Source: Brevibacillus_C sp046036945 (lineage in GTDB: Bacteria; Bacillota; Bacilli; Brevibacillales; Brevibacillaceae). From it: 64,000 nucleotides of DNA. Shown piece by piece: positions 1 to 8,836 of the stretch. The stretch covers positions 124,001-188,000 of the forward strand of contig NZ_JBJQOQ010000004.1 of the NCBI RefSeq assembly GCF_046036945.1, written 5' to 3'. Under the pieces are notes generated by a model. It was not told where the DNA came from, made no database searches, and saw only the letters and a list, made by a program, of their open reading frames with translations. The first letter of the stretch is position 1. Each line of letters opens with the position of its first letter. The position numbers and the translations under genes were made by a program.

Positions 1-1
1 T

Positions 2-151
2 ACCTACCTGGGCCCCGCTGTCCGCTATGACGTCAAAGTGGGCGATCTGCAATTTGAGGTAGACACCACTTTTGAAGGGGGCAACCCGCTGCTTGCGCCT
101 GGGGCAAAAGTAAAATTGGAAATTGATCCGTCTCGCGTGGTGATCCTATGA
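2..151 (+). CDS. ABC transporter ATP-binding protein, C-terminal end (partial)
   Basis: Only the last 49 codons are in the window, and the gene enters from the left edge. The translated end (YLGPAVRYDVKVG ... G.KVKLEIDPSRVVIL) has the look of a TOBE domain, the beta-barrel that closes PotA/FbpC/MalK-type importer ATPases. The stop codon overlaps the start of the following permease gene (ATGA, 148-151), the usual translational coupling inside an ABC operon. The Walker motifs lie outside the window, so the substrate class cannot be judged from this fragment. Confidence 0.8.
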   Translation, partial: TYLGPAVRYDVKVGDLQFEVDTTFEGGNPLLAPGAKVKLEIDPSRVVIL

Positions 152-1899
152 GCCAGATCGCAACCAATCAGCAGCCTGTCCCGACGCCGAAAAAGGCCAA
201 GAAGAAGCGTTTTGCCTTTGAAGGTTTCACCCTGTTAAAATGGCTTATTTACCTGTTCTTTTTCGTTTTTCTGCTCGTTCCGCTGTTTTCGATCCTGCTG
301 GTGAGCTTTACCGGACAGCCGATCAACATCTTCGGCAGCTTCGTCAGCCAAAAAATCTTCAGCTCGACGATGAAAAAGCTCTCGGAAATGTCGTGGGACG
401 CCTACGCTGCCATCATTCAAGGCAAGGGTTACTTTGCCGCATTGGTCAACAGCTTGGAGCTGTCAACGGGCGTAGCCCTGCTGGTGACCGTGATGGTGCT
501 GCCGATCGCCTACGCCTTCGCCCGCACCAAAATGCCGCTGAAAGGGGTGTTCGCCGCCCTTTGCACGATTCCGCTGATCTGTCCGACGTTTATCTCTTCT
601 TACGGATTTCAGCTGATGTTCGGCAAAACCGGGTGGGTCAATCACATCTACCGCAGCATGGGCGGGGAAGGGGTGTTGTTCGATGTCCAGTCGATGTTCG
701 GGATCGCCCTGGTGCAGATCTTTTTCTTCTTTCCCTATGCGCTGTGGCCGATGGTCGCCGCGTTCAAGATCAGTGATGTGACACTGGAAGAAGCATCGCA
801 AAATCTGGGGGCGAAAAGCTGGTACACTTTTTTGCGGGTGACGCTGCCCTTGGCGATGCCGGGGATTGTCTCCAGCATGCTGCTCCTCTTTACCGTCAGT
901 TTTTCCGACTTCGGGACGCCGATTATCCTGGCGCCGAAGGACCTGAACCTGATCGTCGTCGAAGCGTATCGGGAAATCGCCGGATTCTTCAACTGGTCAG
1001 GCTCGGCCGTGTTGACGGTGATCATGCTGCTCGTGGCAGCGTTCTTCTTCTGGATGCAGCGCCTGGTGGTGCGCGGCAAGGAGTACGGGACGGTCTCCGG
1101 AAAGCCGAGCAAGCAAAAGCTGAACGACCACAAGGGAACACTCGCTGTACTGACGATTTACTCCGGATTGGTCGTGCTCGTTCCCTTGCTGGCAGTCGGC
1201 TCGGTGTTCCTCTCCTCCATCGCTACAACCTGGGGACACCATGCGCTTCCGGACGGATACACGCTTGCACACTACAAGACGATCTTCAGCACATCGTACC
1301 AGAATATCGTCAACAGCATGATCCTGGCTGCAGGCGCTCTCGTCTTGAGTGTCGTGATCGCCACCTTTGTCTCGTACTTTGTCGTTCGCCGCGGCTCATC
1401 CGGCCTTGACTTCGTTTCGTCTATCCCGCTGATCGTGCCGGGGATCGCGCTTGGGATCGCCATGATCCAGACGTTTAACACCGCGCCGCTGCAATTGACG
1501 GGAACAGCGCTGCTGCTGATCATCGCTTACACGATTCGCCGGATGCCGTACATGATTCGTTCGACGATGGGGTCGATGATGGCGATCCGCAAAGACATCG
1601 AAGAAGCCGCCGTTTCGCTTGGCGCTTCGCCGCTGATCGCGGCCTTGACGGTCATCGGTCCGCTGATGCTGCCCGGAATCGCCGCAGGCGCTATCCTGGT
1701 GTTCGTCACCGTCATCAAGGAGACCAGCATCTCCATTTTGCTGGCGCCGACTGACTGGGCGCCGATGAGCCTGGCCGTCTTCCAAAACCTGCTGCGGGGC
1801 GAATACTATACCGCTTCGGCCATGGCCATCCTGATCATCGTGATCGTCATCATTCTGCAAGCGGTAGCCAAGAAACTGACGAAGGATCAATTGTACTAA
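148..1899 (+). CDS. ABC transporter permease, fused two-domain (FbpB/PhnUV-like)
   Basis: This 583-residue membrane protein holds two BPD_transp_1 permease units in one chain. Each has its own cytoplasmic EAA loop: EEASQNLGAKSWYTFLRV from about residue 214 and EEAAVSLGASPLIAALTV from about residue 485, both followed by a ...PGI segment. About twelve membrane segments are visible after a basic N-terminus. Fused permeases of this type occur in ferric-iron, 2-aminoethylphosphonate and related importers. The ATPase gene lies just upstream and overlaps by four bases. The binding protein is not in the window. Downstream are a HAD phosphatase and glpP-glpD, so a phosphorylated glycerol compound is a possible substrate. 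That is inference from neighbours only. Confidence 0.88.
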   Translation: MSQIATNQQPVPTPKKAKKKRFAFEGFTLLKWLIYLFFFVFLLVPLFSILLVSFTGQPINIFGSFVSQKIFSSTMKKLSEMSWDAYAAIIQGKGYFAALVNSLELSTGVALLVTVMVLPIAYAFARTKMPLKGVFAALCTIPLICPTFISSYGFQLMFGKTGWVNHIYRSMGGEGVLFDVQSMFGIALVQIFFFFPYALWPMVAAFKISDVTLEEASQNLGAKSWYTFLRVTLPLAMPGIVSSMLLLFTVSFSDFGTPIILAPKDLNLIVVEAYREIAGFFNWSGSAVLTVIMLLVAAFFFWMQRLVVRGKEYGTVSGKPSKQKLNDHKGTLAVLTIYSGLVVLVPLLAVGSVFLSSIATTWGHHALPDGYTLAHYKTIFSTSYQNIVNSMILAAGALVLSVVIATFVSYFVVRRGSSGLDFVSSIPLIVPGIALGIAMIQTFNTAPLQLTGTALLLIIAYTIRRMPYMIRSTMGSMMAIRKDIEEAAVSLGASPLIAALTVIGPLMLPGIAAGAILVFVTVIKETSISILLAPTDWAPMSLAVFQNLLRGEYYTASAMAILIIVIVIILQAVAKKLTKDQLY

Positions 1900-1918
1900 T
1901 ACGAGAGTGAGGGACATC

Positions 1919-2689
1919 ATGAAGGGTTTTATCTTTGACCTGGACGGAACAGTCTACCTGGGCGACCGGCTGATCGACGGCGCCGCGGAGGCGATCCGCA
2001 GTTTGCGGGAGCGGGGTGACAAAGTCGTGTTTTTGTCCAATAAACCGATTGCCACCCGAGAATCTTATGCCCATAAACTAACGAAAATGGGAATACCTAC
2101 TCAATTGGACGATGTGCTCAACTCCTCCCTGATCGTGGCCAGATATCTGCAGAGCGTCTGCAAACCAGGCGACCGGGTGCTGGTCATCGGGGAACAGCCG
2201 ATCCGCGAAGAGCTGCGCAGACACGGGATCGCCATGAGCCAAGATCCGCTGAACGTTGAGTACGTCGTGCTCTCCTGGGATCGCCGCTTTACCTATGACA
2301 TGCTCAATGATCTCTACCAGGCCAGCATCCGCGGAGCCAAGGTGATCGCCTCCAATCCAGATCGGACCTGTCCGCTGGAAGACGGGCAGATTCCCGATAC
2401 GGGCGCGCTGATTGGCGCTCTGGAGGGAGCGACCGGCAAGCCGATCGATCTCGTCGTCGGCAAGCCGTCAACAATTGCCGCCGAAGCCGCCGTGCAGCAC
2501 CTGGGATTGAAGCACGAGGACTGCTATATGGTCGGCGACAGACTGGAGACGGATATCAAGATGGGAAATGACACGGGAATGAACTCTGTCCTGGTCTTGA
2601 CCGGGATCAGCACCAAAGAGATGGCAGAGACAAGCCCGTACCGGCCTCGTTATGTGCTGGACAGCATTAAAGAGATTGTCAATTTGTAA
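1919..2689 (+). CDS. HAD-IIA family phosphatase (NagD/AraL-like)
   Basis: The 256-residue protein starts with FDLDGTVYLG, which gives the HAD nucleophile Asp7 and acid/base Asp9. It continues with a motif II Ser in FLSNKP, the motif III Lys in VGKPS, and motif IV in GDRLETDI. The large cap between motifs II and III is typical of subfamily IIA sugar-phosphate and aryl-phosphate phosphatases. The ATG at 1919 is preferred over the in-frame GTG at 1907, because GTGAGGG itself forms the ribosome binding site at good spacing. It follows the permease by 19 bases and is probably in the same operon, where it could dephosphorylate the imported compound. The natural substrate cannot be told from sequence. 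Confidence 0.87.
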   Translation: MKGFIFDLDGTVYLGDRLIDGAAEAIRSLRERGDKVVFLSNKPIATRESYAHKLTKMGIPTQLDDVLNSSLIVARYLQSVCKPGDRVLVIGEQPIREELRRHGIAMSQDPLNVEYVVLSWDRRFTYDMLNDLYQASIRGAKVIASNPDRTCPLEDGQIPDTGALIGALEGATGKPIDLVVGKPSTIAAEAAVQHLGLKHEDCYMVGDRLETDIKMGNDTGMNSVLVLTGISTKEMAETSPYRPRYVLDSIKEIVNL

Positions 2690-2701
2690 GCGGAACGGTG
2701 G

Positions 2702-2734
2702 TATAATTAGGATCATCACGAACGTCACGGAGGT
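2702..2734 (+). promoter_or_regulatory. candidate -10 box and RBS before glpP
   Basis: A perfect TATAAT lies at 2702-2707 just after the HAD gene, and a strong GGAGGT ribosome binding site at 2729-2734 sets the glpP start. The best -35-like hexamer, TTGTCA at 2676-2681, is 20 bases away, longer than normal. The promoter call is therefore weak, and read-through from the ABC operon is possible. Confidence 0.35.
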
Positions 2735-2740
2735 AGATTG

Positions 2741-3301
2741 ATGTATCCTATCGTTGATATGGTTGAGCATCAAACGATTGCCGCTGTTCAGTCAGAGGAA
2801 GATTTGGACGATGCGCTGGGGAGCAAGGTGAATATCATCTTTTTGCTGACCGGCTCCATTTTCAACATCAAAGAGCTGGTAACCCGGATCAGACAGGCAA
2901 ATAAGCACGTTTTTTTGCATATGGAATTCATAGAGGGAATTGCCGCAGACAAGAGCGGCGTTGCTTACGTAGCCAGGCATATCGAACCGACTGGCATTCT
3001 CTCCACTCGCAGCAACCTGATTCGCGTGGCCAAAGACATGAACCTGATGGCCATTCAGCGCATTTTCTTGATCGACCGCAACGCGGTTGTCAAGGGCATC
3101 AAGGTCATTGAGCAGACGCTTCCGGACGCGGTGGAAATCATGCCGGGCGTGATGCCGCGGGTCATCGGTGAAATTACCAATCTGACGCCGCTTCCGATCA
3201 TCGCCGGCGGTCTGATCGGGACGCAAAAAGAGATTGACGAAGCACTGGAAGCGGGAGCTTTGGCTGTTTCCGTCGGAAGCAAAGAATTGTGGATGAACTA
3301 A
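2741..3301 (+). CDS. glpP: glycerol-3-phosphate responsive antiterminator GlpP
   Basis: The 186-residue protein has the GlpP family look throughout: FLLTGSIFNI, HMEFIEGIAAD, GILSTRSNLIR, and the C-terminal PLPIIAGGLI ... GALAVSVGSKELW, which forms a TIM-barrel-like phosphate-binding end. In Bacillus subtilis, GlpP binds glycerol-3-phosphate and then the glp leader mRNA, preventing termination ahead of glpD and glpFK. The target terminator is seen here at 3337-3398, directly between glpP and glpD. The ATG at 2741 is chosen over the TTG at 2738 because the GGAGGT at 2729 is only three bases from the TTG. Length matches the family. Confidence 0.95.
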   Translation: MYPIVDMVEHQTIAAVQSEEDLDDALGSKVNIIFLLTGSIFNIKELVTRIRQANKHVFLHMEFIEGIAADKSGVAYVARHIEPTGILSTRSNLIRVAKDMNLMAIQRIFLIDRNAVVKGIKVIEQTLPDAVEIMPGVMPRVIGEITNLTPLPIIAGGLIGTQKEIDEALEAGALAVSVGSKELWMN

Positions 3302-3336
3302 AGTGAAACTGTACACAAAAGGGTAGAGATCAGGAG

Positions 3337-3398
3337 AAACCCCTTTGGAATGGTGCGACTTGTACGGCAAGTTGTCTCTTTTCCATTGGGGTTTTTTT
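3337..3398 (+). terminator. glpD leader terminator, probable GlpP target
   Basis: AAACCCC (3337-3343) pairs with GGGGTTT (3388-3394) and AATGG pairs with CCATT inside it, with a further GACTTG/CAAGTT arm at the tip and a run of seven T at 3392-3398. It sits in the 134-base leader between glpP and glpD. This is the position at which GlpP relieves termination in B. subtilis. Confidence 0.75.
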
Positions 3399-3435
3399 CA
3401 TCAACTCCGCCATTGGGCAGGAGAGGAGGACTACT

Positions 3436-5127
3436 GTGAACATGACATTTTCCGCAAAGAACAGGGCGTGTGTCCTCGATCAGATGGCAGAAAATGAGCT
3501 TGATTTGATCATCATCGGCGGCGGCATTACCGGAGCGGGCATCGCCTTGGACGCCAGCGTGCGCGGCCTGCGGGTCGGGCTGCTGGAGAAAGCCGACTTC
3601 GGCTCCGGCACCAGCAGCCGTTCGACCAAACTGATCCACGGCGGCTTGCGCTATTTGAAGCAGGGAGAAGTAAAGCTGGTGCAGGAGGTGGGACGCGAGC
3701 GGGCGATCCTGTACAAAAACGCTCCGCATCTGGTCACGCCGGCGCCGATGCTGCTGCCGATCTACAAGGGCGGCACGTACGGCTATCTGGCTTCATCCGT
3801 CGGGCTGTATGTCTACGATTGGCTGGCCGGGGTGGCGCGCAAAGAACGGCGAAAAATGCTGAATAAAGCGGATACGCTGCGGCATGAACCGCTGCTGAAG
3901 CCAGACGGACTGAAAGGGTCGGGGCTCTACTACGAATACCGTACCGATGATGCCCGGCTGACGTTGGACATCATGAAAACGGCATGGCGTCACGGAGCAA
4001 AGATCGTCAATTACACCGAGCTGACAGAGTTTATCTACCGGGACGGCAAAGTAGTTGGGGTGCGGGCACACGACCGGGTGAGCGGCAGGAGCATCGAGTT
4101 GTACGCCAAAAAAGTCGTCAACGCCGCCGGTCCCTGGGTCGATGGCGTACGAAAACTGGACGGCTCGCTGCAGGGAAAGCGGCTGTTTCTTACCAAGGGC
4201 GTTCACCTGGTCGTGGATCACGCCAGACTGCCGGTGGCACAGTCGGCCTACTTCGACACGCCTGACGGACGGATGGTCTTTGTCATTCCGCGCGGGAAGA
4301 TCACCTATATCGGAACGACGGATACGGCATACTCCCACTACGTCGACCTGCCGCGGACGACGGAAGAAGACCGGGCCTATTTGATCCGGGCGGTCAACTT
4401 TATGTTCCCTCCAGTCAAACTTGCCGAGAGCGATATCCAGTCACATTGGGCCGGCCTCAGGCCATTGATCTACGAAGAGGGAAAAGGACCGTCCGAGCTG
4501 TCCCGCAAAGACGAGATCTTCATCTCCGACAGCGGCTTGATCACGATCGCCGGGGGCAAGCTGACCGGGTTCCGCAAGATGGCGGAGAAGGTGGTGGACC
4601 TGGTAGGCCGGCAGCTGGCTGAAGCGGGCAGAGGGAGCTTGCCGGGCTGCACGACGGATCAGATCGTCATCAGCGGCGGCGAATGCAAGGACCGTTCCCG
4701 GTATGCGGAGTGGAAACAGGAAATGCTGCAGATGGGCGCAGCCAAGGGGGTCGATCCGGCCGTCGCCAGGGAGTGGATCGAGACCTACGGGACCAATACG
4801 CTGCACATCTATGAACGCTTGCAGGACAGACCGTCCGGTTCCCAGGGCTATTCCCGGAAAGAACTGCTGGCGGCTCAACTGGCTTATTCCGTTGAAGAAG
4901 AAATGACCGTCCAGGCAGTCGATTTCCTGCGGCTGCGCACCGGCTGGACGTATTTTGACCTGCGGCAGGCTGAAGAGAATGCGGATACGGTGATCGCTTT
5001 GATGGCCGAAATGCTGGATTGGGACAGCAGTGAGATGGAGCGGCAGAGAGCGGAAGTGAACCGTTTCCTGGATACGATCTACCGCTTGCCGAAAAACGAT
5101 CAGGAACTGGCCCGGATCGAGCCTTAG
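3436..5127 (+). CDS. glpD: aerobic glycerol-3-phosphate dehydrogenase
   Basis: The 563-residue FAD enzyme oxidises sn-glycerol-3-phosphate to dihydroxyacetone phosphate at the membrane and passes electrons to quinone. The Rossmann motif GGGITGAG lies at residues 28-35. It is followed by the family signatures GSGTSSRSTKLIHGGLRYL and GKITYIGTTDT, the flavin-contact IAGGKLTGFRKMAEK, and a C-terminal helical DAO_C domain (about 430-545). The GTG start at 3436 is set by GGAGG at 3425-3429; the ATG at 3442 is too far. Expression is expected to depend on GlpP through the leader terminator. The gene is complete. Confidence 0.96.
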   Translation: MNMTFSAKNRACVLDQMAENELDLIIIGGGITGAGIALDASVRGLRVGLLEKADFGSGTSSRSTKLIHGGLRYLKQGEVKLVQEVGRERAILYKNAPHLVTPAPMLLPIYKGGTYGYLASSVGLYVYDWLAGVARKERRKMLNKADTLRHEPLLKPDGLKGSGLYYEYRTDDARLTLDIMKTAWRHGAKIVNYTELTEFIYRDGKVVGVRAHDRVSGRSIELYAKKVVNAAGPWVDGVRKLDGSLQGKRLFLTKGVHLVVDHARLPVAQSAYFDTPDGRMVFVIPRGKITYIGTTDTAYSHYVDLPRTTEEDRAYLIRAVNFMFPPVKLAESDIQSHWAGLRPLIYEEGKGPSELSRKDEIFISDSGLITIAGGKLTGFRKMAEKVVDLVGRQLAEAGRGSLPGCTTDQIVISGGECKDRSRYAEWKQEMLQMGAAKGVDPAVAREWIETYGTNTLHIYERLQDRPSGSQGYSRKELLAAQLAYSVEEEMTVQAVDFLRLRTGWTYFDLRQAEENADTVIALMAEMLDWDSSEMERQRAEVNRFLDTIYRLPKNDQELARIEP

Positions 5128-5161
5128 ATAGTCTGCCGATCATTATTAGAAGGATGGGAAG

Positions 5162-6862
5162 ATGATGAGGTTTACGGTTGGAAAAAAGCTTTTCTTAGGC
5201 TTCTTCTGCATTCTGGCGATGATGGCAGGGCTCGGCTGGCTCGGGCTGAGCAAGCTGGGAGTGATGAATGGGAAGGCGGAAGAGATCTCTGCAAATTGGC
5301 TGCCCAAGGTGTCGACAGTCATGGAGATCAAGTACCTGACGGAGCACATTTCCTCACTGGAACAGAAGTACGCTACGGCAGAGGATCGGCGCATGCAGAT
5401 GATTGAACAGGACATGGATGGGGCAGTGAATGAGGCGGAGCGGCAAATCGGGGCCTTCGGACAAATCGCCACGGGTGAAGAGGAACAAAAGAATTATCAA
5501 TCTCTTTTAAATTCGTGGGGACAGTACAAGGGGATTCATCAGCAATTGGTTGATGCCACCAAACAAGGGCAGACGGGCGAGGTCAAGCGTTTGCTGCAGG
5601 ACGCCGACGTGATGTTTCAGGTGATGGCCGGTTACCTGGAGAGCTTGACCAGGATTAGCTACGACGGGGCACAGTCCGCATCAACAGAAGCCGCACAGAT
5701 ATACGCCCGAGGTCAGCGGGAGACGGCGCTGTTCATTTCGCTCGGTCTCATCGTCAGCATGCTGCTGGCCTTTTGGCTGATGCGATACATGACCCGGTCG
5801 CTTGGGCACATGGCCCGAAATGTCAAGGAGATGGCAGGCGGCGACTTGCGCATGCGGGAGCTTTCAGGATGGAAACGGGATGAGCTGGGGGATCTGGCTC
5901 GGGATCTGAACCAGATGAACGCCAATCTGCGCACGATGATTCTTCAAGTAACCGAGACGGCGGAACAGGTGGCAGCTCGATCACATGTGCTGGCTGCCGG
6001 CGCGCAGGAGACGCAAGACGGAAGCAGAGCAATCGCCTCAACCATCGAGATGATCGCACAGCAGGCCCAATCCGTCGTCACAGGTTCGCAGGAGTGCGGC
6101 AGAGCGATGGCGGAAATGGCGATGGGAATCCAACGCATTGCCGAGGCGTCCTCCCTGGCCGCAGAGACATCCGAAGCTTCCGCCCGAAGTGCCCAATCGG
6201 GAAACACATCGCTGGCTCTGGCGGTGGACGAGATGGAGGCGATTCACGGCTCCAGCAGAGAGGCTGTGTCATTGGTCACGCTGTTGGGCCAGCGTTCACA
6301 GGAGATTGGCAGTATTGTGGAAATGATTACAGAAATTTCAGCGCAGACCAATCTATTAGCGCTTAACGCGGCGATTGAAGCAGCCCGGGCTGGCGAGCAC
6401 GGCAGAGGCTTTGCGGTTGTCGCCGACGAGGTTCGCAAGCTGGCCGAACAATCCGAGCAGTCAGCCAAGCAAATATCTGAGCTGGTGAAGCAGATGCAGC
6501 AAGATACGGCACAGGTTGTAGAGTCGATCCAAACGGTATCTTCCGATATGGCCAGAGGAACCGGTGTCGTCCGGGAGGCAAGGCAGACGTTTTCGCAAAT
6601 CGTCAGCGACATGGATGAACTGACCAGCCAAATTCAAGATATCTCTGCTGTGTCGGAGGAGATGTCGGCAAGCTCCGAGCAGGTGGCCGCCAGCGTAGAC
6701 GAATTTGTCTCCATCTCTGAGGGGACGGCAGATCAGACGCGGCAGGTGGTGGAGACGACGACGCGACAGACGGCAGCGTTGAGGCAAATCTCCACATCGG
6801 TCGCAGAGTTAAATCGCATGGCTGAAGAACTGAATCGGGCAATCGGCAGGTTTACTGTCTAG
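5162..6862 (+). CDS. methyl-accepting chemotaxis protein
   Basis: This 566-residue receptor has a first membrane segment (about residues 8-28), a roughly 150-residue extracellular four-helix ligand domain rich in charged helices, and a second membrane segment (about 185-207, ALFISLGLIVSMLLAFWLM). A HAMP linker and the cytoplasmic signalling coiled coil follow. The hairpin tip shows the invariant ITEISAQTNLLALNAAIEAA and GRGFAVVADEVRKLAEQS, which contact CheA and CheW. ATG 5162 or 5165 follows AAGGATGGG. The ligand is unknown. It lies 34 bases after glpD, but a functional link is not shown. Confidence 0.93.
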   Translation: MMRFTVGKKLFLGFFCILAMMAGLGWLGLSKLGVMNGKAEEISANWLPKVSTVMEIKYLTEHISSLEQKYATAEDRRMQMIEQDMDGAVNEAERQIGAFGQIATGEEEQKNYQSLLNSWGQYKGIHQQLVDATKQGQTGEVKRLLQDADVMFQVMAGYLESLTRISYDGAQSASTEAAQIYARGQRETALFISLGLIVSMLLAFWLMRYMTRSLGHMARNVKEMAGGDLRMRELSGWKRDELGDLARDLNQMNANLRTMILQVTETAEQVAARSHVLAAGAQETQDGSRAIASTIEMIAQQAQSVVTGSQECGRAMAEMAMGIQRIAEASSLAAETSEASARSAQSGNTSLALAVDEMEAIHGSSREAVSLVTLLGQRSQEIGSIVEMITEISAQTNLLALNAAIEAARAGEHGRGFAVVADEVRKLAEQSEQSAKQISELVKQMQQDTAQVVESIQTVSSDMARGTGVVREARQTFSQIVSDMDELTSQIQDISAVSEEMSASSEQVAASVDEFVSISEGTADQTRQVVETTTRQTAALRQISTSVAELNRMAEELNRAIGRFTV

Positions 6863-6878
6863 CGCCTGGGATTTCATG

Positions 6879-6943
6879 CAAAAGTGGCAGGTCATCACGA
6901 GTCCGGTCAGGAACCGGGCTTCACCGACCGCCACTTTTGTTTG
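6879..6943. terminator. bidirectional terminator between converging genes
   Basis: CAAAAGTGGC (6879-6888) and GCCACTTTTG (6930-6939) form a perfect 10-bp stem with A/T-rich flanks on both sides. It lies after the chemoreceptor and overlaps the last codons of the convergent transporter gene, so it can serve both. Confidence 0.6.
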
Positions 6944-7887
6944 CTTCGCCCAAATCTGTCTGCAACCGGTTGCCATAAGATCGCAATCAGCGCTCCGACG
7001 GAAGTGTTGGTGATCATGTTGGCGACGGCCGGAACGGCAGCGATCGGACTGATGTGATGAATCGCCAAAAGCGCCGCCAGCGCCGTATTGCAAATGCCCA
7101 TTTCGTAAACGATCGAGCGCCGGTCCGGCTCAGCAGCCCCCAGTACAGCGCTGTAGCCATAGCCGAGCAGCATCGGTACGGTTACCTGCAGGAACACGCA
7201 GACGAACAGCAACGGCAGCAGATGGACATACTGCTTCAGCATCGCTTGTGCCCCCGAGACAACGGCTACGTCGATGATCAGGAGTGCGGCGGAAGACAGC
7301 AGGGGAATGATCTTCTTGACGTGCGTCAGCTTTGCTTCCCACTTCATCTGAATCAAGAGTCCGAGCATGATCGGAATCAGCACGACGTAGACCATCTGTA
7401 AAAAGACGCCCCAAAAGTCGACCGGCACGACGCTGCCGACGGCACTTTTCATAATCACGGGTGTAAGAAACGGCCCGATCAGCGTATCGACGGAGGACAT
7501 CATAATACTCAGCGCCAGTGTGCCGCCCGCCATAAACGTGTAGAGATTGGCCGAGGTGCCGCTGGGGACCGAACCAGCCAGGATCACCCCGGCTAACAGT
7601 TCAGGATTTTCCGGAAAAAAGAGAAAGGCCAGCAGGATCGAGATGCCTAATGTGATCGTCCATTTTCCCAAGACGCCAAGCAGGGCCAGTTTTGGCTGCA
7701 AGATTACTCGTTTGAGGCTATCGCGCGACAGCGTCAGACCCATGTTGAACAGAATGAATCCCAAAGCAGGGGCTGTCCAGTCCTTGAAGAAGACGAAATG
7801 TTGCGGAAAATGATAGGCCAGCAGGGCAAAGCAGATAATCCACAGCGGGAGAAATTTTGAAATGATCGTATTGCATATTGCCAGCAT
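6907..7887 (-). CDS. bile acid:sodium symporter (BASS) family transporter
   Basis: The 326-residue protein has about ten hydrophobic segments with the BASS/SBF arrangement: ALGFILFNMGLTLS near the N-terminus, the crossover region AGSVPSGTSANLYTFMAGG, and the second repeat VYEMGICNTALAALLA. Bacterial members carry sodium-coupled organic anions (bile acids, ketopantoate, 2-oxoacids). The substrate here cannot be assigned. AGGAGTGGT precedes the ATG at the proper distance. It is a monocistronic gene on the minus strand, convergent with the chemoreceptor. Its basic C-terminal tail overlaps the shared terminator. Confidence 0.88.
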   Translation of the reverse strand: MLAICNTIISKFLPLWIICFALLAYHFPQHFVFFKDWTAPALGFILFNMGLTLSRDSLKRVILQPKLALLGVLGKWTITLGISILLAFLFFPENPELLAGVILAGSVPSGTSANLYTFMAGGTLALSIMMSSVDTLIGPFLTPVIMKSAVGSVVPVDFWGVFLQMVYVVLIPIMLGLLIQMKWEAKLTHVKKIIPLLSSAALLIIDVAVVSGAQAMLKQYVHLLPLLFVCVFLQVTVPMLLGYGYSAVLGAAEPDRRSIVYEMGICNTALAALLAIHHISPIAAVPAVANMITNTSVGALIAILWQPVADRFGRSKQKWRSVKPGS

Positions 7888-8008
7888 GAAACCACTCCTA
7901 GCCTTGATGGGCTGCCTTGTACATAGAGCTGAAACTTAGCCGCTCGGTTATTTACCATTCAATTAGAAATCAGCTATCCTTGTCCATGCAGGTACCCTTC
8001 TGACGGAA

Positions 8009-8242
8009 ATGAAATTTTCTGACCGTTTCCATTGTAAAGGATTCGCATCTATTAATCTATCGAATCAAGAGATTTTTGCCGAAAGAGGAGTGGTTCTGGG
8101 AATGTTTGCGGAAAATAGGGTAAGCGTCATCAAGGAACAATCACTGGCAATGGAGAAAGCGGGAACCATCACGCCGCAGGGTCTCAACTTGGCGGGACTT
8201 GCAAACGGTCTGTCAGCATGCGCTGCTTACCTCGTTTCGTGA
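8009..8242 (+). pseudogene. possible argJ 5' fragment (tentative)
   Basis: The open frame gives 77 residues. From the internal ATG at 8102 it reads ENRVSVIKEQ ... GTITPQGLNLAGLANGL, which resembles the N-terminus of ArgJ (glutamate N-acetyltransferase): ... G.ITxPqGF.AaG.....GLR. It ends abruptly after ACAAYLVS, and no further ArgJ sequence follows. The spacing of GAGGAG to ATG 8102 is loose. It could also be a chance ORF. The resemblance is a judgement by eye. Confidence 0.25.
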
Positions 8243-8394
8243 AGACGACAATCTCAAATGATGGCGGGGCGTACTTGGCCGCTTATTGAACGGATTTCTA
8301 TAGGCTTTCGAACCTAAACATTCAATTACACGCTATAGGACTAGTCGCACTTTTCAACTTCCAACGATGCTGCCAAAGGACTATTTTCCTTTAA

Positions 8395-8427
8395 AAAGAT
8401 AAAAAACCCGCAACAAACAGCGGGGGT
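8395..8427 (-). terminator. orphan intrinsic terminator (minus strand)
   Basis: Read on the minus strand, CCCGC-type arms (GCGGG at 8420-8424, CCCGC at 8407-8411) enclose an 8-base loop and are followed by GGGTTTTTTATCTTTTT. It is a strong terminator by form, yet no minus-strand gene lies upstream of it before the divergent lyase. Confidence 0.6.
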
Positions 8428-8836
8428 ATTTCGTTATACCAGTATGAGGAAAAATTTGTTTAATTAAGGAACCTATTTATACTTACTCCTCCACAGATTC
8501 CTCCCAGTTTAGCATGACTATTTATCGTCAATCATTGTAGTGGAACCCCGAAGGTTAATGACGGAAAAATGCCTCTTTCAACGCAGAGCCAAAAGAACTA
8601 CGGATTCATATCCGCACCGTGAAGGCAGTAAGCATACTTGTGGTACCTGTTGTCAACCAGACAGCCGGATTTGTAAAGACGGGTCCGAGGCAACAGGCAA
8701 GTTAAAAACTTGAGAAGCACGATGATTTATTTGATTCCGACGGACTAAAGTTAAAAACAGTCGAGCCTTTATACAACCAGAAATTTCCTTGTGTTGTAGT
8801 ATTTTGGCAATTATAAAAAGGAGGGAAAAAGAGACG

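Larger units (their letters stand above)
7888..8836. other. 950-base stretch with no secure gene
   Basis: No complete recognisable gene is present. The stretch holds a possible gene remnant at 8009-8242, an isolated minus-strand terminator at 8395-8427 with no gene reading into it, and a possible structured leader at 8646-8697 ahead of the lyase gene. It is more A+T-rich than its surroundings. A terminator without a gene and a fragmentary ORF together suggest that genes have decayed here. Confidence 0.6.

Noticed and set aside
5135..5142. GCCGATCA resembling a sigma-D -10 box before the chemoreceptor
   Set aside because: No TAAA-type -35 lies 14-16 bases upstream; kept only as a weak hint.
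8430..8830. Cyclic-di-GMP, ydaO or SAM riboswitch before the lyase gene
   Set aside because: I looked for the conserved cores of these classes and found none; only a short unnamed stem pair is present.
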